64,000 nucleotides of DNA, taken from positions 62,001-126,000 of the forward strand of contig JALNQF010000034.1 in the NCBI GenBank assembly GCA_028456385.1, given 5' to 3'. Origin of the DNA: Ophiosphaerella korrae (Eukaryota > Ascomycota > Dothideomycetes > Pleosporales > Phaeosphaeriaceae). The position numbers and the translations under genes are program-made. The notes beneath the pieces were generated by a model. That model made no database searches and had not been told where the DNA came from. It saw only the letters and a program-made list of their open reading frames with translations. Numbering within the stretch: the first letter of the stretch is position 1; every line of letters begins with the position of its first letter. Positions 12,284 through 24,243 of the stretch are shown piece after piece.

Positions 12284-12700
12284 GATGGAAGGAGGGTTGG
12301 TTTGGAATTTTGGTGTGGTTGGATATGGGTGTCAAGGAGATCGAGGACAGGTGTTGGTGGTTTCGGCTGGTGGGTCATAGCTTTGCATCAGCAGCCTGCG
12401 CTAGCGCAGCGTTGAGGCTGGAATCCATGAGCCTGTTGCATGCAGAACTCAATCATCGTTTTTTAGGAATCCAAGTCAATACCTGATGAGAGGCAAATCA
12501 CTGCCAAACGCACCGAAACAATCATCTAAAGCCGACACATTTGATCAATACAAAACGATAGGCGACCTTGTGTCTCAAGTTTACCTTCACGTTTACCCAT
12601 TGCCTACTTGCTGTTATATCCGTTCCTATTCATCCCAGACCGACTGCGAGGGGCTTTGAATGATCCTCCTAATTGAGCAAGAGGTTATACGCAGCACGCC
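12284..12700. promoter_or_regulatory. Divergent promoter region, grh1 / tgs1
   Basis: These 417 bases separate two start codons pointing outwards, so both promoters must lie here or extend into the genes. I see no distinctive operator-like motif. Confidence 0.5.
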
Positions 12701-13637
12701 ATGTCTGACAGTTCAACTGATGAAGGGATCCACCACTGGTCACGCAAGGATCAGTTTCCCTTACACCTCACGAAGTACCAATAGCAATCAAAGCAAATCT
12801 TGTTAAGAGCTAATAAAGCTCAGATACTGGTTCCAGCGGTTCAAGATATGGGATAAATATAAGGATGGCATCTTGATGACAGATGATGCGTGGTTTGGCG
12901 TCACTCCAGAACCCATCGCAAAGTACATTGGGCACGCCGAAATTCTCTGATGATTCTGACTAACGTTGCCAAGTAAGATTGCAGCTCACATCTCAGAGTC
13001 AGCACCCAAAGAGAGTACCGTTATCATCGACGCTTTCGCCGGGGTGGGTGGCAATGCTATCGCATTAGCACGCTCAGGCCGATGGGAGCGCGTCTTCGCT
13101 ATCGAGAAAGATCCCAAGACAATGAAGTGTGCCAAACACAATGCTAAGATCTACGGAGTCTCGGAACAGATTGTTTGGTTGACTGGGGACTGCTTTGAGT
13201 TAATTCGCAGGTTCGCAGGAAATAAGAGTATTGTCATATTCGCTAGCCCGCCATGGGGTGGTAGGTGTCTCATGTATGATCACATGTGTACTTACGCTGA
13301 CCGGACCAGGTACAACATATGGTGAAGAGCCTATCTTTGATCTAACTAAAATGGAACCTTACAATCTACACAAGCTGTATACGAGCTTTACCAAGTACAG
13401 CAATGAGCTGGTGCTGTACCTACCCCGCAATTCAGATCTGAACCAGATCGCTCAATATGCGAAGGATGGAAAGCAGTTAGAAGTGGCTCACTACGCCATT
13501 ATGGGAGCAAGCAAGGTGAGATTTCTTCGTTTGTGAGCTTGTAGCATGTCACTGACTCGGCCCAGGCCTTGTGTGTGTACTTGGGCAACTTCAACTTTGA
13601 CGTCGAGGAAGAGGAAGACAGGGGAGAAGAATCATGA
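12701..13637 (+). CDS. tgs1: Trimethylguanosine synthase (Tgs1)
   Basis: Converts m7G caps of snRNAs, snoRNAs and telomerase RNA to 2,2,7-trimethylguanosine using S-adenosylmethionine, in the nucleus or nucleolus. Five exons, 12701-12774, 12824-12922, 12974-13260, 13310-13515 and 13566-13637, give 245 residues, a compact yeast-like length. Splices rebuild KYWFQRFKIWDKYKDGILM, EPIANKIAAHI and SPPWGGTTYGEEPIF. Motif I is DAFAGVGGNAIALA, the acidic residue that binds the cofactor ribose is in VFAIEKD, and the catalytic SPPWGG spans an intron. The C-terminus is acidic (VEEEEDRGEE). All splice phases agree. The assignment is firm. Confidence 0.95.
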
Positions 13638-15085
13638 AATGATATAAGTGCGGCTCTTTATCGAACTGCTCATGTGCAAAGAACCCACTCCAGGTGCTCA
13701 GATAGAGGCTTCATGGAACGCCCTGGTCATTGCCCAATTGATCTAAGCTCACTTTGTGATTCCGCCGCTCGCAATAGTGTTGTGTTCCACAGCAGGGCAA
13801 ATCTTTCAGGGCATTAGGTGTGAAGGCACAGTATAGATTCTCATATCTAGTTTTAAGCCAAGTATTTTGTGAAACACGACGAAATGTCGCAATACGGTGA
13901 CACCATTTTATGCCATTCAGTGCCGCCTAGGAGGGAGATCTACGATTAAGTGACATGATCGTGTTGAGATAGCGTTGAAATTGAAAATAATGTTTTAGTT
14001 GTCAAGATATTGGGTGTGACACGGTGCACCCTACATATTGAGAGAAATAGTTGATGAGATAGTCGCAATTTTTAGCTTCTTTCGCCGTTGAGCTCGTGAC
14101 GCTGTTAGAGCGATGTTAAAACAAGGTGGAGATTCAGCCAATATCAGCAGTATAGGTGGGAGCAGTCCTTAGGTACTTTCCTTTACACGCACACACACAC
14201 TCTTTCAGCATACGCGTAGGGGAAAACTGCAGGAGAGTAGCTCTATAGAGTTATTAGTAAGCTACACCTCTTTGTTCTGTGTGGAGCTCTATTGGTTGAA
14301 TATTTACGGTAGGAGAGGCTATTTGAGGTTATCTGAGGTTTACCAAGACTTTCCATTATTAAGATCTCGTTACTCATATACTCTCGTTACTGTCTGCCTC
14401 TTTATATTATTCCAAAATTATCTTGACAGTGTGACAAGCTCCATACTGTGACGAGCTAAAAATTGTAAGTATCTTGACACTGTGGCTACTCAACACTGTA
14501 ACAATACTATAATAAGCAAAATAATGAAACCAACTCGTTACAATTTTTATTCTTAGGCTGGGACACATAAAACTAGCTAGAGATAAATTCAAATCTCAAA
14601 CTATGTCATCAGTCTGACCATACCAAAATAGTCATCTCGGTCACTCGTAGAACCCACCCTGAGCGGTACGGTTTCATTGGTCAAGGCTGCACTGGTGCAC
14701 GGACCTTCTTTGAACCCATAGCGCAGCCGCAACTCTATCGCGTTTACACGACAGCTCTGTCTCCGGGCAATAACGACACCACAACCCTCGAAACTCGGAC
14801 AAACACGCCAAACATACTAAGATATTATTCGCTTCATCGGTACGACTACTGTGTGACTCTTTCTCGAGACCGGGATCGGCCGCAGCAGTCGTGTGGATGA
14901 CGGATCGTTCGTTGCCTCCGGCTCGTTCACCGCGCGGAGTGTGTCTTGCGTTTGCGTCTGCAGGCGCACAGCGCGTGCCGCTCTAAATAAACACGGGCTC
15001 TTCTTCTCTTTATCATCGCCGACTCACGACCTCGAGCCACGTGCCTTGTTCACCACGACCAACCTACCCCACACCACACGCGACC
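13638..15085. other. Intergenic, AT-rich with degenerate repeats
   Basis: This is 1.45 kb between tgs1 and taf1 with no supportable gene. The part from about 13800 to 14600 is visibly AT-richer than flanking DNA and holds the repeat block listed separately. The last 400 bases are more GC-rich and pyrimidine-rich and should be the taf1 promoter and leader. Confidence 0.5.
14420..14549. repeat. Degenerate repeat block with an 11-bp inverted repeat
   Basis: TATCTTGACA followed by S-TGTG occurs near 14420 and again near 14471, 51 bases apart, with weaker CACTGT/ACTGTG copies between and after. AAAAATTGTAA at 14458-14468 is inverted as TTACAATTTTT at 14539-14549, enclosing 92 bases. It could be a decayed MITE or a chance AT-rich hairpin; no target-site duplication was identified. 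Confidence 0.4.
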
Positions 15086-18000
15086 ATGAGCGCCGATAGT
15101 AATCCTTCCAATATGGCCCTAGTGGCCGAGGATGACATGGATGCCCTTCTCCTCCAGGCGCAGGCAAATGCTGCTGAGAGTGGTGGAAATTTCTTTGAGG
15201 ATCTAAATAATCGCGAGTTGGACCGTGGAGAGAAGGCCGACGATGCGGTCGACTATGAGGATATAGGCGAGGATGACCTGCCCGACGAAGAGTTCGCCAG
15301 TGCTAGTGGCGACGACGACGGCTTCGATCTTGCGGCATTTAGTGGCACTACATTGCAAGACTCCGGCCATGGTGTTGACAATGACGATGATGCAATGGAC
15401 CGCGAATTATTCGGTGATGGCGATGATTTTGATCCAGAGCGAGTAAGCGCTCACTACGATGACAAACCCCTCAACTCCATTGAAGATCCAAATGGTACAG
15501 GACGGGGTGCTGGTGACAGTCAAGGACCAAGCGCATTTCACAGTGCTACCTACGGCGCAACCCAGCAAAACGATGATGACGACGATGACCCCCAATATCG
15601 CGAACAAATGGCGCTCTTTGAAAGAGCGCGTCGTGGAAACCATGAAGACGTCGAGAAAGAGGCTCCGGAGACATCACAGGAGGAGTTCGACAAGATCTGG
15701 CCAAACTTTGAACCGGATAAGCCTCCTCGTTTCTTCAGTCTCGTACCTCGCAAGCGGGCCTTTTATATTCCCAAGGTCCCACAAAAGCCACCCAAGCTCA
15801 TGGTTTTCTCCAAAGTCAGCCTAGAAATCGCGGCAGATCAAGAAAAGGCCTTCCGACTACCTCCAACAGCAGCTACTACAAAGACAGGCCTGCAGTTGGA
15901 AGAACAAGAGGGGGGTCTCATATATATTACCGACGGCGCCGAAGAGCTTCGCCACACTGATGAGCAAATGGATTTGGACAACTTGGATGATTTCGACCAG
16001 AATGAAAAGATCGGTAACGTCTCATGGAACGATTTGATGATTGCCTGTGAGGATTGGGATATGCAAGATGCTTCAAGTGATGTGAACATGTCAGATGAAG
16101 TTCGAGAACCGATCACACCGCCGGATAGTAACCCAGATCACCTCGATAACAGCTGGGCAAGCCCTGTGCCCTCGAAAAAGCGACGACTCGGCATCCGAGA
16201 GGACCCTGCCCAGTTTTCGGTATATGATCATATGGACTTGCCTACATGGGATGACCCAGAACTTGAGACGGCGCGACTCTCAAAGAAGATCCTTCTCGAC
16301 ATGAACGACCCACATCTCCTCCTTGATGTCCAACAGCCAAGTGCTGAGCCACAGAAACCACGAGCTGGCCTTGGCCTCAAACGGGACAATCGTGGTAGTC
16401 TTGCGAATCCAATGTTCAAACGGTACAACATTTCTAACGACGAAGCCTATGATGCGCTCAAAGAAAGCAGTCAACAGAAGGTTCGTAGCACCATTGGCCA
16501 CATGAACGTCGAACACAGCTTGCCCGCTTTGAAATTACAGTATCCGTTCTACAAAGTTGCATTATCCGATCGCGAGCTTCGATCATTCCATCGACCTACC
16601 ATTACTTTCAAGCCCGGCGAGCGAGCCAGTATCTCTACGCTTAAGTCTATCAAACGAAAGCACAAGAAGAATCTCAAGCCCTCCGAAGCCTTTGCGACGG
16701 CAGAAGATCTCAACGTTGGCGACAATTCCGACCTTCTTCTTGCCGAGTACTCCGAGGAGTATCCAACCACGTTGTCCAATTTCGGTATGGGTGTAAAGAT
16801 CCTCAACTACTACCGCCGAAAGGACAACGAGGATACTGCACGTCCAAAGCGAGACGATGGTATTGGCGAGACTTCAGTGCTTCTACCGCAGGACAAGAGT
16901 CCTTTCTCGCTGTTCGGACAAGTTGAGCCTGGGCAAGAGGTTTTGACTATGCACAACGCCATGTATCGTGCGCCAGTATTCAAGCATACTCCTGAGTCGA
17001 CCGACTTCCTCGTCAGCCGAAGCTCAACTGGAATTAATGGCTCTAAGTATTATATGCGCAATATCCCTAATCTACTTGCTGTCGGTCAGCAGTTTCCATC
17101 TGTCGAGGTTCCTGGTACGCATGCTCGCAAGGTCACCGAGGCCTCCAAGAAGCGTCTTAAGATGCTGGCATTCCGTCTATATAGACGAGGCCAACAGAAG
17201 GCAGCACGGCAACCCTGGGTTAGCAACGAAATGATCAAGTTGCATCTTCCTGGCACCGAAATTGCTCAGAATCGTTCTCGTATGCGGGAGATCATGAAAT
17301 ACCAAAAGGATATTGGCACATGGGAACCGATGGCAGGCGAGACCATCCCTGATGAGCCGATTCTACGGACCTGGATCAAACCTGAGGATGTGTGTTTGAT
17401 AGACTCTATGCACGCTGGTGACAAGCAGCTCCAGGATGCCGGTATCAAATCGAATGAGATCAAGGATGATGACGAGGAGCAGGATGGGGAGAATATGGAT
17501 CTCAAGCTGGCGCCTTGGAGCACCACAAAGAACTTCTTGAATGCTTGTGCTGGCAAAGCCATGCTTGAACTGCATGGTGAAGGCGACCCTACTGGTCAAG
17601 GCCTAGGATTCAGCTTCATCAAGGTCTCGATGAAGGGTGGTTTCCGCGATGTCGGCGAGAGCGCGGCAGATCGTGTCGATGCTAAGAAGTTAAAAGAGCT
17701 TGGTGGTCATAGCTATAATGTCCAGCGCCAGCAGATGATGTACGAAAACGCAATCAAGCGTATCTGGAATAAGCAGAAAGAGTCTCTTTCAGCCACTAAC
17801 CCGCCTTCCGAGGCTGAAGACGATGTTGATTCATCCGCTGTAAACAATTCGATGCGCCAGCGGTCCGAGGTTGGTACCCCGGCCCTCATGCGTGCTGACG
17901 ACGAAACGATGTCCCAATTTTCGCGCAATAGTGGAGCCGATTCACGAGGCAAAAAGTTACGTATTACCCGAACGATCAAGAACAAGTACGACGAGTATGA

Positions 18001-18504
18001 AGACGTCGTTGAGACTGTAACCGATCCCGAAGTGATCAAGCTATATCTCAAGCGCAAGAAGCAAGAGCGCCTGATGAACATGAAGCTGGACGACATCAAG
18101 CCTACTGGTGACGAAGAATATGACAAGCAACAAATTATTAAACTCAAGGCCGAGTTTGCTCGCTTGGCAAGAAATATCGAACGTCGCGAGGGCCGTGAGA
18201 AAGCCAAGGGCATTTACAAGAACACGGGCGAGGGCAATACAACCGGCGGACCTGGCAAAGGTGGGGCGACACCTAGGAAGTGCGCTAACTGTGGTGAAGT
18301 CGGGCATATCAAAACGAACAAAAAGTGCGTCCAAAGTTTCAGATTGTTTATTCACCCTCCTTAAAAGACATACCACTAACAATATACAGGCTTTGTCCGT
18401 TGCTTAATGGCCAGAAGAGGCCGAACGACACGTTCCGGGATGCATCTGCGGCATCCCCCGCCACCATGGCACCCACACCGTCATTTGCTGGTTCGCCTTC
18501 CTAG
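15086..18504 (+). CDS. taf1: Transcription initiation factor TFIID subunit 1 (Taf1)
   Basis: Largest TFIID scaffold subunit, contacting TBP and promoter DNA. Exons 15086-18324 and 18390-18504 give 1117 residues. The ATG at 15086 opens MSADSNPSNMALVAEDDMDA; an upstream in-frame start at 15041 is not ATG. The N-terminal 200 residues are strongly acidic, the position of the TBP-binding inhibitory region. The central conserved TAF1 block (DUF3591) runs from about residue 475 (LPALKLQYPFYKV) to about 850 (GDPTGQGLGFSFIKVS). The intron falls inside the C-terminal zinc knuckle; splicing gives CANCGEVGHIKTNKKLCP, a C-x2-C-x4-H-x6-C pattern. No bromodomain is present, as is usual in fungi. The neighbouring SDR gene is convergent, 239 bases away. 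Confidence 0.96.
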
Positions 18505-18743
18505 TTATACAACATTTCAGGCGTTATCCTATGGTTGTTGAGGTTTTTTATATATGCATAGCGAGGCGTTTGTGGTAATTCATTCATTGTAAGTATAGGG
18601 TGCAGTCGGTAATTTCAATACCAAAATTGCATTGGGAAGGCGTATTCTTAGCCAGGATCTATGTAATACCTATTCAAGTCAAAATCCACTTGATACACAG
18701 TTAATCTACTGTTGGCCTCATTATCAGTTTCGCCACTACAATC

Positions 18744-19715
18744 TCACTCAATCTTCTCAAACCTTGTCTTTTCCTGGTTATCCCTTTTGACCCTATCGAT
18801 CGTCCATTTCCAAAGCTCAGCTTGCATGCCCACGTTCCTTGCTTGATCACTAGCCTCCTCCTCCCTCCTCCTCTCAAAATACGCACCTTTCACACCCTTG
18901 ACTTCTTCCGCAAGCACCAACCACGCCATATTATCACCCGACTCCTCTGGACTATTAATATTGTCCATCACTAACATACGAAACAATTTCGTCAAACTCG
19001 GCAACACCCATCGATTCAACCACCTCAATACGACCCCCGCGTCCCTCCCGAGGTTCGTTCCAAACATCAAGCCTGGATCAAATGCCAACACCGTCTTGCC
19101 CACATGGCGTTCGTCCGCCTTCATTCGGTTTCCCAGCGCAAATGCCCAGATAACATTCGCGGCCTTGCTCGTAGCGTATCGTCCGCGGCCTGAGTCGTTT
19201 CTTGATGAGATGGCGACTTGATCAGGCGTGGTGTAGTTGGGCACGATGCCCCATTTCTGCCCCTTCACGGGGTCGTGCAGACCGCTTGAGACAACAATGA
19301 TCCTCGCATCAGTCGTGAGATGTGGGACAAGTAGATGGAACAATAATGCGTGGCCTACATGATTGATACCAAAGTGTTGTTCGATGCCGTCTACTGTGTA
19401 AGATGCTGGGCCGCTGGGAGCTTGCATCCCAGCGTTGAGGACAAGGGCGCTAATGGGTGGGAGGGAGGCGGCTGTGAAGGCTTGGACGAAGGTGCGGGTT
19501 TTGGCGAGAGAGGATAGATCGAGGGGCATGTATGCTACATTTGACTGTTTGAGCGTTGTATTGATGTGAGTGGTGGCGTTAGAGGGATCGGTACGAGAGG
19601 CGATGACAATGAGAGCTGTGGGAAGGGCACGCGCGAGAGAGAGGGCACAGTGGTACCCAAGGCCTTGAGTTCCGCCCGTAATGAGGATAGTAGAGATATA
19701 TGTTTGCTTGGGCAT
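18744..19715 (-). CDS. Short-chain dehydrogenase/reductase
   Basis: Single exon of 323 residues. The frame is open to 19754, but that codon is TTG; the first ATG is at 19715 (MPKQTYISTILITGGTQGLG). It has the classical Rossmann features: TGGTQGLG cofactor loop near residues 11-18, LVLNAGM, catalytic Ser in VVSSGLHD, and YATSK. The Arg in IASRTD suggests NADP preference. Length and the long C-terminal part fit fungal retinol-dehydrogenase-like or WW-domain-oxidoreductase-like SDRs. Substrate unknown. It lies tail to tail with taf1, and the FMO-like gene upstream runs the same way. Confidence 0.9.
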   Translation of the reverse strand: MPKQTYISTILITGGTQGLGYHCALSLARALPTALIVIASRTDPSNATTHINTTLKQSNVAYMPLDLSSLAKTRTFVQAFTAASLPPISALVLNAGMQAPSGPASYTVDGIEQHFGINHVGHALLFHLLVPHLTTDARIIVVSSGLHDPVKGQKWGIVPNYTTPDQVAISSRNDSGRGRYATSKAANVIWAFALGNRMKADERHVGKTVLAFDPGLMFGTNLGRDAGVVLRWLNRWVLPSLTKLFRMLVMDNINSPEESGDNMAWLVLAEEVKGVKGAYFERRREEEASDQARNVGMQAELWKWTIDRVKRDNQEKTRFEKIE

Positions 19716-20861
19716 GTTTAGTTTTGACTTAAACAGTAAATAGTGGTAGGTCAATGGTGATTCTGATATTTGTTATAATTGTGCAGATTCTTGACGCCTT
19801 TTGAATATTTTCCAACGTTGAGTTTATTGTCCACTTCTCGTCCGTTCAAAATCCTCCACTCTATCAAGACAAGAGTTTCCTGTCGATATTCTACTTATTC
19901 TAGCTAGCCTGATACACAGCGGTCGAGTTATTGGCCGCCAGTGGCGGCTTGATCAGGCCGTATCAGATAATCAGGCGGAACAACTCGCAGCCGACAAACT
20001 GCGATGAACCATAGATGGCCGAATAATCACCCCGTCTAAGATTTGTTATCAGCTATTTCCGACCGAAAGGAATGGCCGGAAATTCAATTCTAAGACCTTC
20101 CAGGTATGCCTAGAGATTTACTTTTCCACACAGCTTCTTCTTATTCCGGCACAGGGACCCGCTCGCCACGCATTGTATAAATGAGCAAGTGACACTCTTC
20201 ATACGAGATAGCTGTTTGACTCAGGATACCATAAGTTGTTTCAATTTGCCTTCATTGAGCTTCTGAATCGATGGCTAATCTTGCTAGCTGGTGGCAAGGT
20301 CAAAATCTGGCGACGTTCAAAACTCAGGATCATGAGGCTTTGTGGCTCCGTAAGGGGAAGGTACAAACTACAAAATTTTGGATACGGAAATACGTGAGAG
20401 CTACGACGGCCATAGTACCATTCTCGTTGGGGACCTTGCTTGGTATCGTTGATGCTTCAGTAATACTGGATTCGCGACGAGTTGAAGATTGCGGCGGCGA
20501 CTTCATGCCAACTCCGTATGCTGCCTTTTGCCATTTGCTGAACGACCGCGTCATGACCAGTGCTTTGGATCTCCTTTCCCTTGTCAGCGCTAGATGAGTG
20601 TGGGTTTGAGGCCACATTGGTTATGGGGTGAGGTTTAAGTTGCGTGAAATTCAGGTCATAGTTAGAATGTGGAGTCAAGGTTGTGAGTAAAAGGTCTGGC
20701 TAAGAAGAGTAAAAAATATAAATGACTGATGTAAGAGACAGAACTCAACACCTAGTGTTTGTGTTTGACGAAGAGCGAAAGTTTTCTGGGATCATGAGCT
20801 ACTAAGACAGAGTGAATGGGTGCTTCTCCTAAAGCAACCATGCACTCTCCTCGCTCAAGTA
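19716..20861. other. Intergenic between the SDR gene start and the FMO-like gene end
   Basis: This 1.15 kb stretch is probably mostly SDR promoter and FMO-like 3' flank. The only candidate gene in it is the weak plus-strand frame at 20271-20597. Confidence 0.45.
20271..20597 (+). CDS. Doubtful 108-residue hypothetical protein
   Basis: Begins with a real ATG, and a TATAAAT element lies 95 bases upstream at 20176-20182. The protein (MANLASWWQGQNL...) has one moderately hydrophobic stretch, IVPFSLGTLLGIVDASVIL, and no recognised domain. Minus-strand frames overlap it and are equally long. Without conservation or transcript evidence this may be chance. Confidence 0.25.
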   Translation: MANLASWWQGQNLATFKTQDHEALWLRKGKVQTTKFWIRKYVRATTAIVPFSLGTLLGIVDASVILDSRRVEDCGGDFMPTPYAAFCHLLNDRVMTSALDLLSLVSAR

Positions 20862-22937
20862 TTACACATCCTTCTTAGCCTCCCTATTCGATTTCCGATC
20901 CCATTCGTCCACCAAACCCTTATAATCCTCCGGCCCATAACTACTATAGCACTCCTTCAATCCACCTCCCTTCCTCATTCCCTCAAGTCCTAAATCCCTC
21001 AATAGCAAGTCAAAGTAAGGCAGGGTATCAAACACCATGTCTGGAACGAGTCTGCCATATCCTTGAGCACTACGCAATATAAAATACTGCGTGTTTCTGT
21101 ACGTTTCTTCTCGAATTTGTTGCTCAGATGCATTTGGTAGCGAAAGCTTGTTGTCAAAATGGGCAGCGATCCAGAGGGATTGTATGTATGCTAAAGGAAA
21201 AGTACCAAGGGTATGAATCGCGCCAGCAAACGCTATGGAACGGTCTTCGAGAAAGGCAAGCGGAACTGTGAAACGATGGAGGCGGTATGGCTGCTGCTTG
21301 TCGTTGACGATCTGAGCGTAGCGAAGTGAGGAGTCGGGATGGTAAACGCGGCTTGTATCACGGTGTTTAAGGAACGGGTATTGCTGAAAGAGCTCGTTCT
21401 CGGTCTTTTCGATCAAGGCGGATTTTTCCATGTCGGGGGTTTGCATCTAAGGATTCAGAGACGTCAGTCAGTGGTGCTGCTTCGTCACATAGCAATATGT
21501 AACGATATCTGAATGAGTGAACCCTACTAGCTGCACTTGTAGATTCGCGGTGTGCTCTTGAAATGACCGAAATGTACATACCGTCGGTAGTCCCAGTTTC
21601 TCTCCTAAGTCTGAGCCAAACTGTATCGAATTGCCTATCTGCCACCCAGTCGCAGACACCACAGCATCAACTCGAAGTTTCCCTCCAGCCTTCAATAAAA
21701 CCTCATTGCCTGCGTTGAAACTCTGTGCTTCATCAATGACGACTTTGATACGTCCATGTCTTACTAGATCAAAGAAGTTGGTTGGGTAGTTGTGTATACT
21801 GAGGCAATTGCTGACCTCAAAAGCGCCTCGCCAGGGAATCAGTTTGCGAGTCTCGGGATGATCATTAAGTTTATTGAGAGCAATAACGTCATCTCCCAGT
21901 ATCTTCCAGAACGCGCCTACGACCTTGCGGCCTAGCCATGTATTGTGTAAAAATGAGCGTAGCCAACCTTCAATGCCTGTTGTTTGGGCCCAGGGACAAG
22001 GCGACATGAAGCCAAAAAAGCGAGTAAACACAAGCTTTTCTAGCCAGATGGTCAAAGGTGTGACATGTGTGGGCGCCATCCAGTTGGGCCCATTGCCAGA
22101 GGGCCTGATTAGAAGAGTTACTGTTGCATCTGGTTGCGTTGCACAGGCGTATGCAACATCCCAAGCCGACTTTCCGCCCCCAATGACGAGAGTATGACTG
22201 GAAGGCTTGACAATCCTTGAAAAATGACTTGGAAATTCTGCCGAATGCACGATCGGAGGTTCGAATGCCTGCGATCTTGCATACGTTGGCATATAGGCCT
22301 TGTTCGAGGTCCCGGTGGCCAGTATGAGTTTTGAGGTGATGATCTTGTATAAGTTTCCGGATGGTACAGAAACACAACGTAGCATCCAACCTACTTCATG
22401 CTTCTCCACGATTTCGACCTTAGTATTTAGTCGTAGAGATGGCCTGATTCCACTCTCTTCAACTAGTGTCTCAAGATACATTAACACTTTTTCGGCACGT
22501 ACATGCTGGCCTTTTTGTAGACCAAACTTCTTTTCGTCCATCGGGAAGTCAGGATGCTCATACATCCCTAATAAATTGTTGGTCTTCAGACCGGGAAATG
22601 TCCGTTGAGAAGCCCATGGTCCTCCAATGCACGGTGAAGCGTCCAATATCAAGATCTTAGCATCTGGATGTAGGCGGTGATAGGTCGATGCACTAGATAG
22701 ACCGCTGATACCTACTAGTTCTTAGTTCTCTGCATTTGAGGCAGTTTAATACTCTTGAGTCAGATCATGAAACATATGGATGGCGGAGAATAGTGGTATT
22801 CAAACGTCGAATTTGTGCAGCGATAGATGCACGTATCAACTCATGAAACGCTACGTGAATACTGAAAGGACGGGGATGTGACAAAGTGTTGAATATACCA
22901 TACCTGCACCAACAACTACTAGATCGACTTGTTCCAT
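20862..22937 (-). CDS. FAD-dependent monooxygenase (FMO-like, class B flavoprotein)
   Basis: Predicted NADPH- and FAD-dependent oxygenation of a small molecule. Exons 22937-22904 (34 bases), 22711-21582 and 21446-20862 give 582 residues. The first intron interrupts the FAD-binding glycine loop; splicing yields VDLVVVGAGISGLSSAS. A second Rossmann loop, LVIGGGKSAWDVAYA, marks the NADPH site near residue 200. ATGTSNKAYMP and VSATGW are the usual strands preceding the dinucleotide sites in this superfamily. The C-terminal exon (FTVPLAFLEDRSIAFAGAI) packs as in other fungal FMO-like enzymes. I cannot tell whether it hydroxylates N or S or is a Baeyer-Villiger enzyme. No secondary-metabolite core gene lies nearby. 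Confidence 0.9.
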
Positions 22938-23277
22938 TTTGTCAGCAATTCGTTCAGTGGCATTAATGATTGAAAAGTTTGTTAGTGAATTGAGGTTGGC
23001 ACGACCTTTTCTTGTAACGTGGGACAAATGTAGATTGGGAGTTTTCGTTTCGAAGGATCTTAGGGCTTACAGGTTAAATGAATTAGGTGGGGGCCTTTCG
23101 ATTCACGAGCAAGCCACTAAGCAAATACGACCGCGCAGCATTTTCGCATCAGAAGCTCATAAAAGCCGGAAGCAGTGTATCCCAAGAAGTGATAAACGTA
23201 AGTTTAACATCAGTCGATATCATTCAGAAATTACCTATCAAATTATCAGAAATAAAATACAGAAAGCTTATAGGGCT
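22938..23277. other. Intergenic, FMO-like promoter
   Basis: These 340 bases lie between the FMO-like start and the ureidoglycolate lyase stop, both on the minus strand. AT-rich; no gene supported. Confidence 0.45.
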
Positions 23278-24243
23278 TCATAGTTTCGCTTTCACAGAGC
23301 CAACACCGGCTTTTACCTGCACCTTGCCAGATCCATCAGTATCTACCATGACAACCACACCCTCCTGAGCAGTACTGTTGGGTTTCAAAAGGATCTCCTG
23401 ACAATCTTCAATGCCGACCTCGTTTGCGAACTGCACAACGACAAAATCGATGGGCCGATCCCCAATGGTAACCATGGGTGCATGCCATGTACCTGCTCCA
23501 TATGTCACAGCTTGACTACCAGTGGCAACAAAAGCACGAAGGTTCTTTAGGTCCGGGAGGCCAGGTCCTTTTGGTCGTGCCGAAGGCGGCAGTCTTGCAT
23601 ATGCGCTAGTTGGTGGAGTGATTTCGTTGGAGTATGGGCTAGGCCTTGCTCGTGCAAATATGTCCCTCAAGCTCTTCTGCTTGGCAATCCTTGGTGTTGG
23701 ATAGGGAGGCGGCCTTCCCGTGCTCCTCCTTGAAGCGCTAGCAGGCAGAGTGGGGGCAACAATGACGAGATATTGGGTATGTCTGTCTGTCTGCGACAAG
23801 CCCATCGGGATAAAAGTCTGTGTTGTGAATGGATGCCTTTCGAGTATCCCAACGTCTAGCAGTTGTCGGTCATAATCACCGTTACTATCTTCTTCTCCGT
23901 CATCTAGCTCAAGGTCACCCCAGCTCGAGGGCATACTCTGGCTCGGCTCGTGCGATCGCAAATCTCGAGGCGCGCAGACAAACATGTTCATGACGGCTTT
24001 TGCTGGCTTCTTGCTGGGGGCCAGGCTGTAGAGATTAGACATGTGCGATACATCGAGATACTTTATTGCGGATCCTTGGTTAACAGAAACACTATCCGGC
24101 GGTGGCACGCGTTGCGAAATGGGGAGCTTTGCAGAGGGCGATGTTGCGGGGTTTTCGATGACGGTGCCGAATTGAGCGAAGGCAGTAGGGGTGAGGAGCT
24201 CAATAGGTATTCGAATCGACGGTGCAGGCATTGACGTCGGCAT
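23278..24243 (-). CDS. DAL3: Ureidoglycolate lyase
   Basis: Splits ureidoglycolate into glyoxylate and urea, the last step of allantoin (purine) breakdown. Single exon of 321 residues from a real ATG at 24243. The family core is visible in two parts: SIRIPIELLTPTAFAQFGTVIE at the start and, near residues 240-290, TYGAGTWHAPMVTIGDRPIDFVVVQFAN with the conserved His of the cupin-like fold. The length is greater than yeast Dal3 (about 195 residues) because of a Pro/Ser/Arg-rich insertion around residues 160-225. Two HGATAR motifs lie 135-145 bases upstream, consistent with nitrogen-catabolite control. No other allantoin-pathway gene is in the window. Confidence 0.93.
   Translation of the reverse strand: MPTSMPAPSIRIPIELLTPTAFAQFGTVIENPATSPSAKLPISQRVPPPDSVSVNQGSAIKYLDVSHMSNLYSLAPSKKPAKAVMNMFVCAPRDLRSHEPSQSMPSSWGDLELDDGEEDSNGDYDRQLLDVGILERHPFTTQTFIPMGLSQTDRHTQYLVIVAPTLPASASRRSTGRPPPYPTPRIAKQKSLRDIFARARPSPYSNEITPPTSAYARLPPSARPKGPGLPDLKNLRAFVATGSQAVTYGAGTWHAPMVTIGDRPIDFVVVQFANEVGIEDCQEILLKPNSTAQEGVVVMVDTDGSGKVQVKAGVGSVKAKL

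Noticed and set aside
15041..15085. Extra 15 N-terminal residues for Taf1
   Set aside because: The upstream in-frame start is not ATG, while 15086 gives a good context and an acidic Taf1-like beginning.
18744..22937. SDR plus FMO-like enzyme as part of a secondary-metabolite cluster
   Set aside because: No polyketide synthase, peptide synthetase, terpene cyclase, transporter or pathway regulator is nearby; flanking genes are housekeeping.
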